64,000 nucleotides of DNA from Oceanobacillus limi. GTDB taxonomy: Bacteria > Bacillota > Bacilli > Bacillales > Amphibacillaceae. The stretch spans positions 187,729 through 251,728 of the forward strand of contig NZ_FOHE01000003.1 in assembly GCF_900111445.1 (NCBI RefSeq). The letters run 5' to 3'. Below the pieces are notes generated by a model. The model made no database searches. It was not told the origin of the DNA and saw only the letters and a program-made list of their open reading frames with translations. The translations under genes and the position numbers were made by a program. Shown one piece after another: positions 35,317-43,881 of this stretch (within the stretch, counting starts at the first letter, position 1; the number at the start of each line of letters is the position of its first letter).

Positions 35317-35375
35317 TTGCAAAGCATATTTCCACGATTAAAATTTACAAAAGTAACAACACAGAACAAATGTAA
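35317..35375 (+). promoter_or_regulatory. Promoter and bipartite operator of the acoABCL-like operon
   Basis: TTGCAA (35317-35322) and TAAAAT (35339-35344), 16 nt apart, form a plausible promoter. TTTACAAAAGTAA (35344-35356) and ATGTAA (35370-35375) repeat the gutM operator with exactly the same 26-nt offset, again merging with the ribosome site (AAAGGGGAG). Confidence 0.65.
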
Positions 35376-35389
35376 AGGGGAGATTGAGA

Positions 35390-36379
35390 ATGGCTGAAGT
35401 GAAAAAGCTAAATGTACCTGAAAAAATTACGGATGACAAATTAATCGATCTATATAAGCAAATGTGGCAAATCCGTTTTTTTGATGAGAAAGTTGATGAG
35501 TTTTTTGCAAAAGGCATGATTCACGGTACGACTCACTTAGCAGTTGGCCAGGAAGCAAGTGCTGCTGGTGTATGTGCATTGCTTGATGTGGAGGATAAAA
35601 TTACAAGTACCCATCGTGGGCATGGACACTGTATTGCGAAAGGGGCAACAGCTGATCGGATGATGGCAGAGCTGTTTGGACGGACAACTGGCTATTGTAA
35701 AGGAAAAGGCGGCTCCATGCATATTGCTGATGTTGATATGGGCAACCTTGGCGCGAACGGGATCGTTGCTGGTGGAATTCCATTGGCTGTTGGTTCTGCC
35801 TTAACTGCACAAATGAAAAAGAAAGACTATGTAACCGTTTGTTTCTTTGGAGATGGTGCTTCTAACGAAGGGAGTTTTCATGAGGCAGTTAACTTAGCAT
35901 CTATTTGGAAATTACCAGTTATATTCGTTTGTGAAAATAACCAGTACGGGATGTCAGGGCCAGTTACGGAAATGGTTAATGTTGAAAATATTGCAACTCG
36001 TTCAGAAGCCTATGGAATTCCAGGCGTTGTAGCCGATGGAAATGACATTGTAGAAATGATGAACGTAACAGATGAGGCTGTGCAACGTGCACGAAATGGG
36101 GAAGGACCTACATTAATCGAAGCAAAAACCTATCGTTGGAAAGGTCATTCTAAAAGTGATGCGAAGAAATATCGTACGCGTGAAGAGGAAAAGGAATGGC
36201 GTCAAAAGGATCCGATTAAACGGTTTAAAGAAGTGCTCGTAGAAGCTGGACTTTTAACAGAGGAAAAAGCGGAGGAAATTCGTTTAGAAGTAAAAAAAGA
36301 AATTGAAGATGCTGTGAAGTTTGCTGAAGAAAGTCCGATGCCAACAGCAGATGATTTATTAACTGACGTTTATGCATAG
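35390..36379 (+). CDS. acoA: Thiamine-pyrophosphate dehydrogenase E1 alpha (acetoin dehydrogenase type)
   Basis: 329 residues from ATG 35390. HGTTHLAVGQEASAAGVCALLDVEDKITSTHRGHGHCIAKGA and ELFGRTTGYCKGKGGSMHIADVDMGNLGANGIVAGGIPLAVGSAL are typical of AcoA/PdhA. The TPP/Mg motif is GDGASNEGSFHEAVNLASIWKLPVIFVCENN. With E1 beta it decarboxylates a 2-oxo acid or cleaves an acetoin-like ketone. The 'G-G-S-M-H' and 'GANGIV' details favour the acetoin branch, but the true substrate here may be a polyol-derived ketone. Confidence 0.88.
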   Translation: MAEVKKLNVPEKITDDKLIDLYKQMWQIRFFDEKVDEFFAKGMIHGTTHLAVGQEASAAGVCALLDVEDKITSTHRGHGHCIAKGATADRMMAELFGRTTGYCKGKGGSMHIADVDMGNLGANGIVAGGIPLAVGSALTAQMKKKDYVTVCFFGDGASNEGSFHEAVNLASIWKLPVIFVCENNQYGMSGPVTEMVNVENIATRSEAYGIPGVVADGNDIVEMMNVTDEAVQRARNGEGPTLIEAKTYRWKGHSKSDAKKYRTREEEKEWRQKDPIKRFKEVLVEAGLLTEEKAEEIRLEVKKEIEDAVKFAEESPMPTADDLLTDVYA

Positions 36380-36391
36380 GAGGGGATTGCA

Positions 36392-37375
36392 ATGAGAGAG
36401 ATTACTTATTTGGAAGCAGTACGCGAAGCAATGAGTCAAGAGATGCGCAAAAATGATGATGTTTATATTCTTGGTGAAGATATTGGGGTGTATGGAGGAG
36501 CATTCGGTGTAACGCGAGGGATGATTGAAGAGTTCGGTCCAGAGCGTGTCCGAAACACACCAATTAGTGAATCAGGAATTGCTGGGGCTGCCGTTGGTTC
36601 CGCTCTAACAGGAATGCGGCCAATTCTAGAGCTTCAGTTCTCTGATTTTATTACAATTGCGATGGACCAGATGGTTAACCAGGCGGCTAAAATTCGTTAC
36701 ATGTATGGTGGTAAAGGAAAAGTGCCAATGGTTCTTCGTACACCAAGTGGTTCTGGTACTGGTGCAGCTGCCCAGCATTCCCAAAGCTTGGAAGCTTGGG
36801 TGACTCATATTCCAGGGTTAAAAGTTGTGCAGCCGTCAACAGCATATGATGCCAAGGGGTTATTAAAGGCTGCAATGGATGATGATAATCCAGTCATTTT
36901 TTACGAACATAAATTGTTATATAAAACGTCTTCGGATGTTCCAGAAGAACAATACAGTCTGCCACTTGGAAAAGCGGATGTGAAGCGTGAAGGATCTGAT
37001 GTAACAATTGTGGCAACTGCAATTATGGTGCATCGTGCTCAAGAAGCAGCGGAAGAGCTTGAAAAAGAAGGAATAAGTGTGGAAGTTATTGACCCACGAA
37101 CACTCGTCCCATTAGATGAAGAAACAATTGTCAAATCTGTATCAAAGACAGGGCGCGTTGTTGTTGTGCATGAAGCGGTGAAACGAGGCGGATATGGCGG
37201 AGAAATCGCTAGTATGATTGCTGAAAGTGAAGCATTTGATTATTTGGATGCGCCTATTAAACGACTAGGTGGTGCGCCATCACCAATTCCATATAATCCA
37301 GAATTGGAAAAATCCCATGTACCACAAGTACCGGATATCATTCAGGCCGTAAAAGAAACATTAAACAAGGCATAA
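36392..37375 (+). CDS. acoB: Dehydrogenase E1 beta (acetoin dehydrogenase type)
   Basis: 327 residues: [81 protein letters not shown], then [44 protein letters not shown] and the C-terminal transketolase domain ([20 protein letters not shown]). It starts 13 nt after E1 alpha with TAGGAGGGG. All pieces of a working E1 beta are present. Confidence 0.92.
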   Translation: MREITYLEAVREAMSQEMRKNDDVYILGEDIGVYGGAFGVTRGMIEEFGPERVRNTPISESGIAGAAVGSALTGMRPILELQFSDFITIAMDQMVNQAAKIRYMYGGKGKVPMVLRTPSGSGTGAAAQHSQSLEAWVTHIPGLKVVQPSTAYDAKGLLKAAMDDDNPVIFYEHKLLYKTSSDVPEEQYSLPLGKADVKREGSDVTIVATAIMVHRAQEAAEELEKEGISVEVIDPRTLVPLDEETIVKSVSKTGRVVVVHEAVKRGGYGGEIASMIAESEAFDYLDAPIKRLGGAPSPIPYNPELEKSHVPQVPDIIQAVKETLNKA

Positions 37376-37388
37376 GGGGGGATTTTGA

Positions 37389-38729
37389 ATGGCAAAAGAA
37401 GTTTTTATGCCCAAACTAAGTAGTACAATGGCTGTTGGGACGTTACTTCAATGGTTTAAGGAAGAGGGAGAAACTGTTGAAGTAGGTGAACCACTATTTG
37501 AGATCATGACAGACAAAATAAATATTGAGGTAGAGTCCTATGAAGAAGGAGTTTTACTTAAGCGATATTATGAAGTAGACGAGGAAATCCCGGTAAATGC
37601 TGTCATTGGTTATGTTGGTGAAGCTGGAGAGGAAGTACCTGAAAAAGCTCCTGCTGTGGATGCAGAGGCAAATGCTGATGAGGAAGTTGAAACAGAAGTT
37701 GTAGAAACCCAATCTACCCAAAAAGATGGAGCTAGCGCCCAGACAGAAGATGGAAAAGTTCGGGCAACACCGGCAGCTCGTCGTGTGGCTAGAGAAAATG
37801 AGTTTGACTTGGCTTCTGTTGTAGGAACCGGTCCTAAGGGTAGAATTCACGAGCAGGATGTGGTTGAAGCTGTAGGGGCCAATAAAGTATTTGCTACACC
37901 ATTAGCAGAAAAAATTGCAAACGAAAATGGTGTTGACTTACGTGAGGTTACTGGAACAGGTTCTCGAGGGAAAATTGAAAAAGCAGATGTTCTAGCATAT
38001 ATGAATGGATCATCCTCTAGTAAAAAAGCTGAGGAATTAGAAGGCGAACGTGTGAAACTGAAAGGTCTTCGTAAAGCAGTTGCAGATAAAATGGTGGAAA
38101 GCACACGTTCTATTCCGCACGTTACCTTAACAAGTGAAGTAGATATGACGAAGGTAATAGAGTTGCGTAAAGCGCTATTGCCAGTTGTGGAAGCACAAAC
38201 TGGTTATCGTCTATCTTTTACCGAGGTTATTATGAAAACAGTTGCCCATACGTTAGGAAACCATCCAAAGGTAAACGCTTCGCTTGTCGGTGATGAAATT
38301 ATTATGAATAAGGATGTCAACATTGGTCTAGCGGTTGCTGTTGAGAATGGGTTGATTGTACCTTCTGTCAAACAGGCAAATAAAAAGGGATTAGCTGCGT
38401 TAACGGAAGTAAGCAAGACATTGGGAGCAAAAGCAAGAGAGAATAAATTGACTCCTGATGAAATGAGTGGAAGTACATTTACAATTAGTAATCTTGGAAT
38501 GTATGCAATCGATGGATTTACACCGATTATCAATCCACCGGAAACTGCCATACTCGGGGTGGGCAGAATTGTGGAGAAACCGGTAGTCGTTGATGGCTCC
38601 GTAGAAGTCCGACCAATGATGGTGCTTAGCCTATCCTTTGACCATCGTGCAATTGACGGGGCACCAGCAGCAGCATTTCTAACCGAATTAAAAGAGTCCT
38701 TAGAAGATCCATATAGCCTGTTAGTTTAG
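37389..38729 (+). CDS. acoC: Dihydrolipoamide acyltransferase E2 with two subunit-binding domains
   Basis: 446 residues. One lipoyl domain (~1-78) with the lipoylated lysine K43 in IMTDKINIEV is followed by an acidic Ala/Glu linker. Then come two peripheral subunit-binding domains in tandem (RATPAARRVARENEFDLASVVGTGPKGRIHEQDV, ~124-160; FATPLAEKIANENGVDLREVTGTGSRGKIEKADV, ~167-204). The catalytic domain (~215-446) ends with SFDHRAIDGAPAAAFL, where His and Asp are the acyltransferase residues. The duplicated binding domain is uncommon. Confidence 0.92.
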   Translation: MAKEVFMPKLSSTMAVGTLLQWFKEEGETVEVGEPLFEIMTDKINIEVESYEEGVLLKRYYEVDEEIPVNAVIGYVGEAGEEVPEKAPAVDAEANADEEVETEVVETQSTQKDGASAQTEDGKVRATPAARRVARENEFDLASVVGTGPKGRIHEQDVVEAVGANKVFATPLAEKIANENGVDLREVTGTGSRGKIEKADVLAYMNGSSSSKKAEELEGERVKLKGLRKAVADKMVESTRSIPHVTLTSEVDMTKVIELRKALLPVVEAQTGYRLSFTEVIMKTVAHTLGNHPKVNASLVGDEIIMNKDVNIGLAVAVENGLIVPSVKQANKKGLAALTEVSKTLGAKARENKLTPDEMSGSTFTISNLGMYAIDGFTPIINPPETAILGVGRIVEKPVVVDGSVEVRPMMVLSLSFDHRAIDGAPAAAFLTELKESLEDPYSLLV

Positions 38730-38741
38730 GGGGTAAACGGT

Positions 38742-40118
38742 ATGAAAAATTTTGACGTGGCTATTATTGGTGGTGGTCCTGGTGGTTATGTTGCAGCCAT
38801 ACGTGCTGCCAAATCGGGACTTTCCGTTGCATTAGTGGAAGGCCGAGATTTAGGTGGAACTTGTTTGAATCGGGGCTGTATTCCATCCAAAACATTATTA
38901 AAGCATGCAGAGGTACTGAATCAAATTAACGAAGCAAAAAATTACGGAATTACCGTTAATGATGTTTCCTTTTCCATCGAAGAAATGGTTAACCGGAAAA
39001 ACAAGGTAATTAATCAATTACGTGGCGGAATCCAAGGCTTATTGAGACAAAATAAAATTACCTTTTATCAAGGATTTGGAACGGTGGAAGATGATAAATC
39101 TATCACCGTTGAAACCGATAAAGGGCGGGCACAATTGCAAGCTGAACATATTATTTTAGCCAATGGTTCACAGCCGTTTGTTCCAGGAATACCTGGGTTG
39201 GATGAAATTGACTATTTCACGAGTGACACGATTTTCGATATCGAAGAAGTGCCAAACCATCTTGTCATTATGGGTGGGGGAGTCATCGGCTTAGAAATAG
39301 CCTGTGTGTTTAATAGTTTAGGTACTACTGTAGAAATTGTGGAAATGGCTGATCGCATCCTAGTTAGTGAAGACCCTGAAGCATCTGAGTTTTTAACGAA
39401 AGAACTGGTTCGTAAAGGGATAAAAATTCACACAGAAGCTAAAGTTACTGGTTTTTCGAAGCAAGATCAGACACTTGTGGAAATGGAGAAAAACGGTGAG
39501 AAGCTCACACTTCAGACGGATTATGTTTTAGTTTCTGTTGGTCGTGTTCCAAATCATACAGGGATCGAGGAGCTCTCTGTAACATTTGATGGGAAATTTG
39601 TGCAGGTTGATAAGAATATGAAAACTTCAATTGATGGCATTTATGCGATTGGTGATTTAATTGGTGGATATCAATTGGCGCATGCTGCAAGTGAAGAAGG
39701 GATTCAGGCTGTTAGTCATATACTTGGAAGTCCAACTAAGAAAGAGCTTGCAATGCCACGCTGTGTATACACATTCCCAGAGATTGCTAGTGTTGGAATG
39801 ACGGAGGAAGAAGCGAAGAAAGCAGGCTATTCTGTAAAAGCGAAAAAGGTAGATTTAGCAGCTAATGGAAAGGCAATCGCTTCGGGTGAAAATAGTGGAT
39901 TCATGAAAATCATTGTCGATGAAAAATATGGGGAAATACTTGGCGTTGTCATGGTCGGTGCCCATGTAACGGAAATGATAAGCCAAGCAACCTCATTCAT
40001 CCATCTAGAAGGTACTGTAGAAGAAATGGAGTCCATGATATTTCCACACCCAACCGTCTCCGAAGCACTATTCGAAAGTGCAGCAGCATGGCTGGAAAAA
40101 GGAATACACTATAGCTAA
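38742..40118 (+). CDS. acoL: Dihydrolipoyl dehydrogenase E3
   Basis: 458 residues. FAD loop AIIGGGPGGYVAAIRAAKSGLSVALVEG, redox disulfide GGTCLNRGCIPSK, NAD loop IMGGGVIGLEIACVFNSLGTTVEIVE, second FAD motif TSIDGIYAIGDLIGG, and the C-terminal catalytic His in FPHPTVSEALFES. It re-oxidises the E2 lipoyl group. Last gene of the operon. A family B repeat begins 3 nt after its stop and can form a terminator. Confidence 0.95.
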   Translation: MKNFDVAIIGGGPGGYVAAIRAAKSGLSVALVEGRDLGGTCLNRGCIPSKTLLKHAEVLNQINEAKNYGITVNDVSFSIEEMVNRKNKVINQLRGGIQGLLRQNKITFYQGFGTVEDDKSITVETDKGRAQLQAEHIILANGSQPFVPGIPGLDEIDYFTSDTIFDIEEVPNHLVIMGGGVIGLEIACVFNSLGTTVEIVEMADRILVSEDPEASEFLTKELVRKGIKIHTEAKVTGFSKQDQTLVEMEKNGEKLTLQTDYVLVSVGRVPNHTGIEELSVTFDGKFVQVDKNMKTSIDGIYAIGDLIGGYQLAHAASEEGIQAVSHILGSPTKKELAMPRCVYTFPEIASVGMTEEEAKKAGYSVKAKKVDLAANGKAIASGENSGFMKIIVDEKYGEILGVVMVGAHVTEMISQATSFIHLEGTVEEMESMIFPHPTVSEALFESAAAWLEKGIHYS

Positions 40119-40120
40119 AT

Positions 40121-40315
40121 GGGACAGGGGGACAGGAACCCCGTCCCGTTTTAGTTAGGAACTCATATGATTGAGTAGAAAAGAAAAGCTATCATTCGTG
40201 GAGTGTTACTCTGTATCGTTTAAGGTATATAAAAGGGAACACCACTAGAGCCAGTGGGACAATGAACCTGTCCCTCTGTCCCTTCCTTGGGACAGCAAAC
40301 CTGTCCCCCTGTCCC
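40121..40315. repeat. Family B repeats in the aco/flgK-like gap
   Basis: GGGACAGGGGGACAGGAACC then CCGTCCCGTTTT at 40121-40152 makes a terminator-like hairpin for the aco operon. Two further copies (GGGACAATGAACCTGTCCC at 40256 and GGGACAGCAAACCTGTCCCC at 40290) lie before the flgK-like gene. The remaining ~95 bp is A+T-rich. Confidence 0.82.
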
Positions 40316-40410
40316 GCTTTCCAAATGTCTTGCTATTCTTCTAGGATTGTAAGAAAATAGGTTTATATATTTTACATAGTTTGAGTGGGTTATAGAAATG
40401 AGATGGTTTA

Positions 40411-42531
40411 ATGGGGTTTAATGGGATAGAAGTAGCAAAAAACGCCATACTAACGCAGCGTTCTGCAATAACAACTACAGGGCATAATATTTCTAATGTT
40501 AATACTGAAGGTTATAGTAGGCAACGAGTTAATTTGGCTGAAACAACACCAATGCCAGTAGAATCGAGAAATAAGATTAAGCTACCTGGACAACTAGGTA
40601 CTGGAGTAGAAGCGGGAACGGTTCAACGAATTAGAGATCAGTTTTTTGATTTTCAGTACCGAAATGAAAATAGTAAAATAGGTTACTATGAAACAAAAGC
40701 CGATTCCTTACAACGAATCGAAAATGTGATGACCGAACCTAGTAGACAAGGATTATCGGAGACAATGAATAAATTTTGGCAATCCTTACAGGACTTATCT
40801 GTTGATCCTAGTCATAGTGGGACCCGTGCGGTAGTTCGAGAGCGTGGTATTGCCGTGGCAGATACCTTTAATTATTTATCAGAAACTTTACAATCAATGC
40901 AACAAGAGAAGAAAACAGAAATGGATGCTAAAGTAAATGAAGTGAATGACATCGCAAATAAAATAAATCAGTTAAATCGTGAAATTAGTGATTTAGAAAA
41001 CAATGGTTATTTGCCAAATGATTTATACGATACACGGGACCAATTAGTTGATCAACTTTCTGAGATTGTTAATGTAAAGGTCACGACAATTAAAAGTGGA
41101 CAGGGGTCAATGGCTATTGCTGATGGTGTCTATTCAATTGAAATTGTTGATGATGATGGATATTCTTTGTTTGGTGGGGATAAATTGGTAAATGGCTCCT
41201 CTTTTTCGACAAATGAACTTCAGTTAAATGAAGATGGGAAGAATGGTTCGGTTCATTCCATTTCGTTAGGTTCTTCGACAATTGATGCGCATCAATTTCA
41301 ATCGAAAGGCGAGTTACAAGCATTAATTGAATCGTATGGATACGAAAATGAAAATGGAGATGTTGCTGGGATTTTTCCGAATATGTTAGCCAAATTAGAT
41401 AACATGGCTTATATTTTTGCGGCGGAGTTCAATAAAGTGCACAAAGATGGAAATAGTTTACATGAAATAGACAATGGACCAGAAGAAATTCTCTTTTTCT
41501 CCGATGCTATTAACGATAGGGTAGCTAGTTACCCGAAGGATACTACGGATATTGTTTTTGTCGTAGATAATAGTGGAACGATGAGCCCGAAATTAGAATC
41601 GGTTGCAGAGAAGTTAGGTGATTTTGCGGATGCAATTAAAGGTGGCACTGAACGGGAAATTCAATTCGGTTTAGTGAAGTATGTAGAGGATAACAAGGCG
41701 GTTAATTTTGAAGGTGGAGATCGGTGGACCACTGATGTATCCAAAATACAAGAGGCAATTCAAAAGACTGATCTTGACGGTTCTCAGGAAGACTTACTGG
41801 GTGCGATTAATAATGTTCTACCTCTCTATGGAGACCAAGAGACGTTTAAACATATTGTTTTTATTACGGATGAAGGGGATTTCGGTAATCTAGCAGCGCA
41901 TGATGTAATCGATCAATTTACTAATCGAGGAATTCAAATTCATGGAATATATCCTCCTAATACTTATAATGTTGAGGATTTAACAAATATAACGGATCAG
42001 AGTGGTGGGGTGAGTCTTGATATCGAAGAGGACGACTGGCCGGATGATTTAGTTAATGTATTAGGAACTTCGATAAAGGATTATATTGAAACTGCTGGAA
42101 ACGGAGAAAAGTTCTTTAAAGAAGGCTTTGCGAGTAGGATAAGTGTTTCTCAGGATATTCTAAATGATATCGATAAAATTGCTGCGGCAAACGGGGATTC
42201 TGTGGGGGATGGAAGTAATGCGAATGAACTAGCAGATGTTGGGACTACGGCTTTCTCCTATGATGCTAGTAATGAATTAGCGGATTTTCGTAGTTATTAT
42301 GAATCTGTAATAGGGAGCTTAGGTGTAGAGTCAAAAGAAGCGCAACGTTTGGAGCGAAATGCAGATACGATACGCCAATCGGTTAATGAGCGAAGACAAT
42401 CTATCAGCTCCGTTTCCTTGGATGAGGAAATGGCTCGAATGATTGAGTTTCAACATGCTTATAATGCTGCGGCAAGAAATATGACAGTGATGGATGAAGT
42501 GCTCGACCGAATTATAAACCAATTAGGGTAG
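40411..42531 (+). CDS. FlgK-like hook-associated protein with an inserted von Willebrand factor A domain
   Basis: 706 residues against roughly 500-550 for ordinary FlgK. The N-terminus (FNGIEVAKNAILTQRSAITTTGHNISNVNTEGYSRQRVN) and C-terminus (SVSLDEEMARMIEFQHAYNAAARNMTVMDEVLDRIINQLG) are canonical rod/hook-type helices. FlgK middle parts are also clear (GVEAGTVQRIRDQFFDFQYRNEN; RISVSQDILNDIDKIAAANGDSVGDGSNANELADV; DFRSYYESVIGSLGVESKEAQR). Between them, ~residues 376-560, is a VWA domain: IVFVVDNSGTM (MIDAS-like DxSGT), HIVFITDEGDFG (third MIDAS Asp region), and GSQEDLLGAI where many VWA domains have Thr. No other flagellar structural gene is nearby. The start region carries a 10-bp tandem duplication and has no good ribosome site. 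Confidence 0.88.
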   Translation: MGFNGIEVAKNAILTQRSAITTTGHNISNVNTEGYSRQRVNLAETTPMPVESRNKIKLPGQLGTGVEAGTVQRIRDQFFDFQYRNENSKIGYYETKADSLQRIENVMTEPSRQGLSETMNKFWQSLQDLSVDPSHSGTRAVVRERGIAVADTFNYLSETLQSMQQEKKTEMDAKVNEVNDIANKINQLNREISDLENNGYLPNDLYDTRDQLVDQLSEIVNVKVTTIKSGQGSMAIADGVYSIEIVDDDGYSLFGGDKLVNGSSFSTNELQLNEDGKNGSVHSISLGSSTIDAHQFQSKGELQALIESYGYENENGDVAGIFPNMLAKLDNMAYIFAAEFNKVHKDGNSLHEIDNGPEEILFFSDAINDRVASYPKDTTDIVFVVDNSGTMSPKLESVAEKLGDFADAIKGGTEREIQFGLVKYVEDNKAVNFEGGDRWTTDVSKIQEAIQKTDLDGSQEDLLGAINNVLPLYGDQETFKHIVFITDEGDFGNLAAHDVIDQFTNRGIQIHGIYPPNTYNVEDLTNITDQSGGVSLDIEEDDWPDDLVNVLGTSIKDYIETAGNGEKFFKEGFASRISVSQDILNDIDKIAAANGDSVGDGSNANELADVGTTAFSYDASNELADFRSYYESVIGSLGVESKEAQRLERNADTIRQSVNERRQSISSVSLDEEMARMIEFQHAYNAAARNMTVMDEVLDRIINQLG

Positions 42532-42567
42532 TGTTTCGAATGCTGTCATTGATTAATTTTACTAGAA

Positions 42568-42598
42568 AAGCCAAGCAACTAACTTAGTTGCTTGGCTT
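42568..42598. terminator. Terminator between flgK-like and glycerate kinase genes
   Basis: AAGCCAAGCAACTA (42568-42581) pairs with TAGTTGCTTGGCTT (42585-42598) around 3 nt. It overlaps the last codons of the convergent glycerate kinase gene. Confidence 0.85.
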
Positions 42599-43715
42599 CA
42601 CTTATGCGATGAACCAGATGTACTACTTGTTTGGTTTGCTGATACAGTAAATCTTCTGCTTGGTCCATGCATGATTCTAAAGATAAAGGTCGATTGGTGA
42701 TGGAATAGCATCCACTAAATTTTTGTAGTAAAGGATCTATATCTCTAGATAATGCTCCTGAAAGTAGGATAACTGGTATACCATGGGCATTTGCTAGGTC
42801 TGCGATGTATCCTGGTGCTTTCCCATATAGTGTTTGTTCATCACTTTGGCCCTCTCCTGTAATGACGAGATCAGCATGTCTAATCGTTTGTTCCATGGCA
42901 GAGGCTTCCCCTACAAGTTCGGCGCCTGATACAAGATTTGCTCCAAGTGTTAAGAAGGCAAATCCTAATCCTCCAGCTGCACCTGCACCTGAAACAAAGC
43001 TATTTTTGTTATCTGGATCTATTAAACTTGCAAAGTTCTTCATCGCAGTGTCATAGGACATTATCTGTTCTTCCTTGGCTCCTTTTTGTGGACCATACAC
43101 TGCACTAGCCCCTTTTTCTCCGTATAGAGGATTATCGACATCACAAGCAACCTGTATTTGTATATCATTTAACCGTGGCTCTAAGTTTTCTACATTTATG
43201 CGATCGATGTTTGCTAGGTCACGTCCAAAAATTCCAATTGGATTTTCGTTCTTATCAAATGCTTCCATGCCAAGTGCTAATAGCATACCGAGACCGGCAT
43301 CATTTGTTGCACTCCCTCCAAGTCCAATAATGATATTTTTACAACCGCGATTAAGTGCATCTAAGATGACCTCGCCTAAACCATAGGTGGTGGTGGCATC
43401 TGGGTTTCGTTTGGTGGCTGGTACTTGGGGGAGGCCAGCAACATTAGCTACCTCAATAATTGCCGTTTGATCCTCTAAAATACCATAATAAGTGTTGATT
43501 TTTTCACCTAATGGACCGGTGCATGTAATTGGGATGCCAGTTCCTTCCGAAGCAGTTAATAACGCATCTACGGTTCCTTCCCCACCATCTGCCATTGGTT
43601 TGGTAACGACCGTATCTTCATATCCAAGATCAAGGATTGCTTTCTTCATCGTTTGTGATGCTTCTGTAGATGTTAAACTTCCTTTAAATGAATCAGGTGC
43701 GACAACAATTTTCAT
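42579..43715 (-). CDS. glxK: Glycerate kinase (GlxK/GarK type)
   Basis: 378 residues: MKIVVAPDSFKGSLTSTEASQTMKKAI, MADGGEGTVDALL, LGEVILDALNRGCKNIIIGLGGSATNDAGLGMLLALG and DLVITGEGQSDEQTLYGKAPGYIADLA are diagnostic. It phosphorylates glycerate with ATP at the end of hydroxy-acid or sugar-acid catabolism. ATG 43715 follows AAGGGGG. It stands alone. It could serve the polyol region, but nothing in the sequence proves a link. Confidence 0.95.
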   Translation of the reverse strand: MKIVVAPDSFKGSLTSTEASQTMKKAILDLGYEDTVVTKPMADGGEGTVDALLTASEGTGIPITCTGPLGEKINTYYGILEDQTAIIEVANVAGLPQVPATKRNPDATTTYGLGEVILDALNRGCKNIIIGLGGSATNDAGLGMLLALGMEAFDKNENPIGIFGRDLANIDRINVENLEPRLNDIQIQVACDVDNPLYGEKGASAVYGPQKGAKEEQIMSYDTAMKNFASLIDPDNKNSFVSGAGAAGGLGFAFLTLGANLVSGAELVGEASAMEQTIRHADLVITGEGQSDEQTLYGKAPGYIADLANAHGIPVILLSGALSRDIDPLLQKFSGCYSITNRPLSLESCMDQAEDLLYQQTKQVVHLVHRISEAKQLS

Positions 43716-43753
43716 GATAATCCCCCTTAAAAAATAATTACGTGATCAAACTC

Positions 43754-43766
43754 GGTGCCTGGCACC
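43754..43766. repeat. Family A repeat unit
   Basis: GGTGCCTGGCACC in the divergent gap between glycerate kinase and the chemotaxis receptor gene. Confidence 0.85.
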
Positions 43767-43881
43767 TACAGAATTTTGTAGTGGAAATATATTATTTCAA
43801 TTTGATAGATTTAAGTCGATAATTGAATATAGGGGTAGTATATCAATTTTTTGTACAATTAAAAACAAAGGGGTTTTAATA

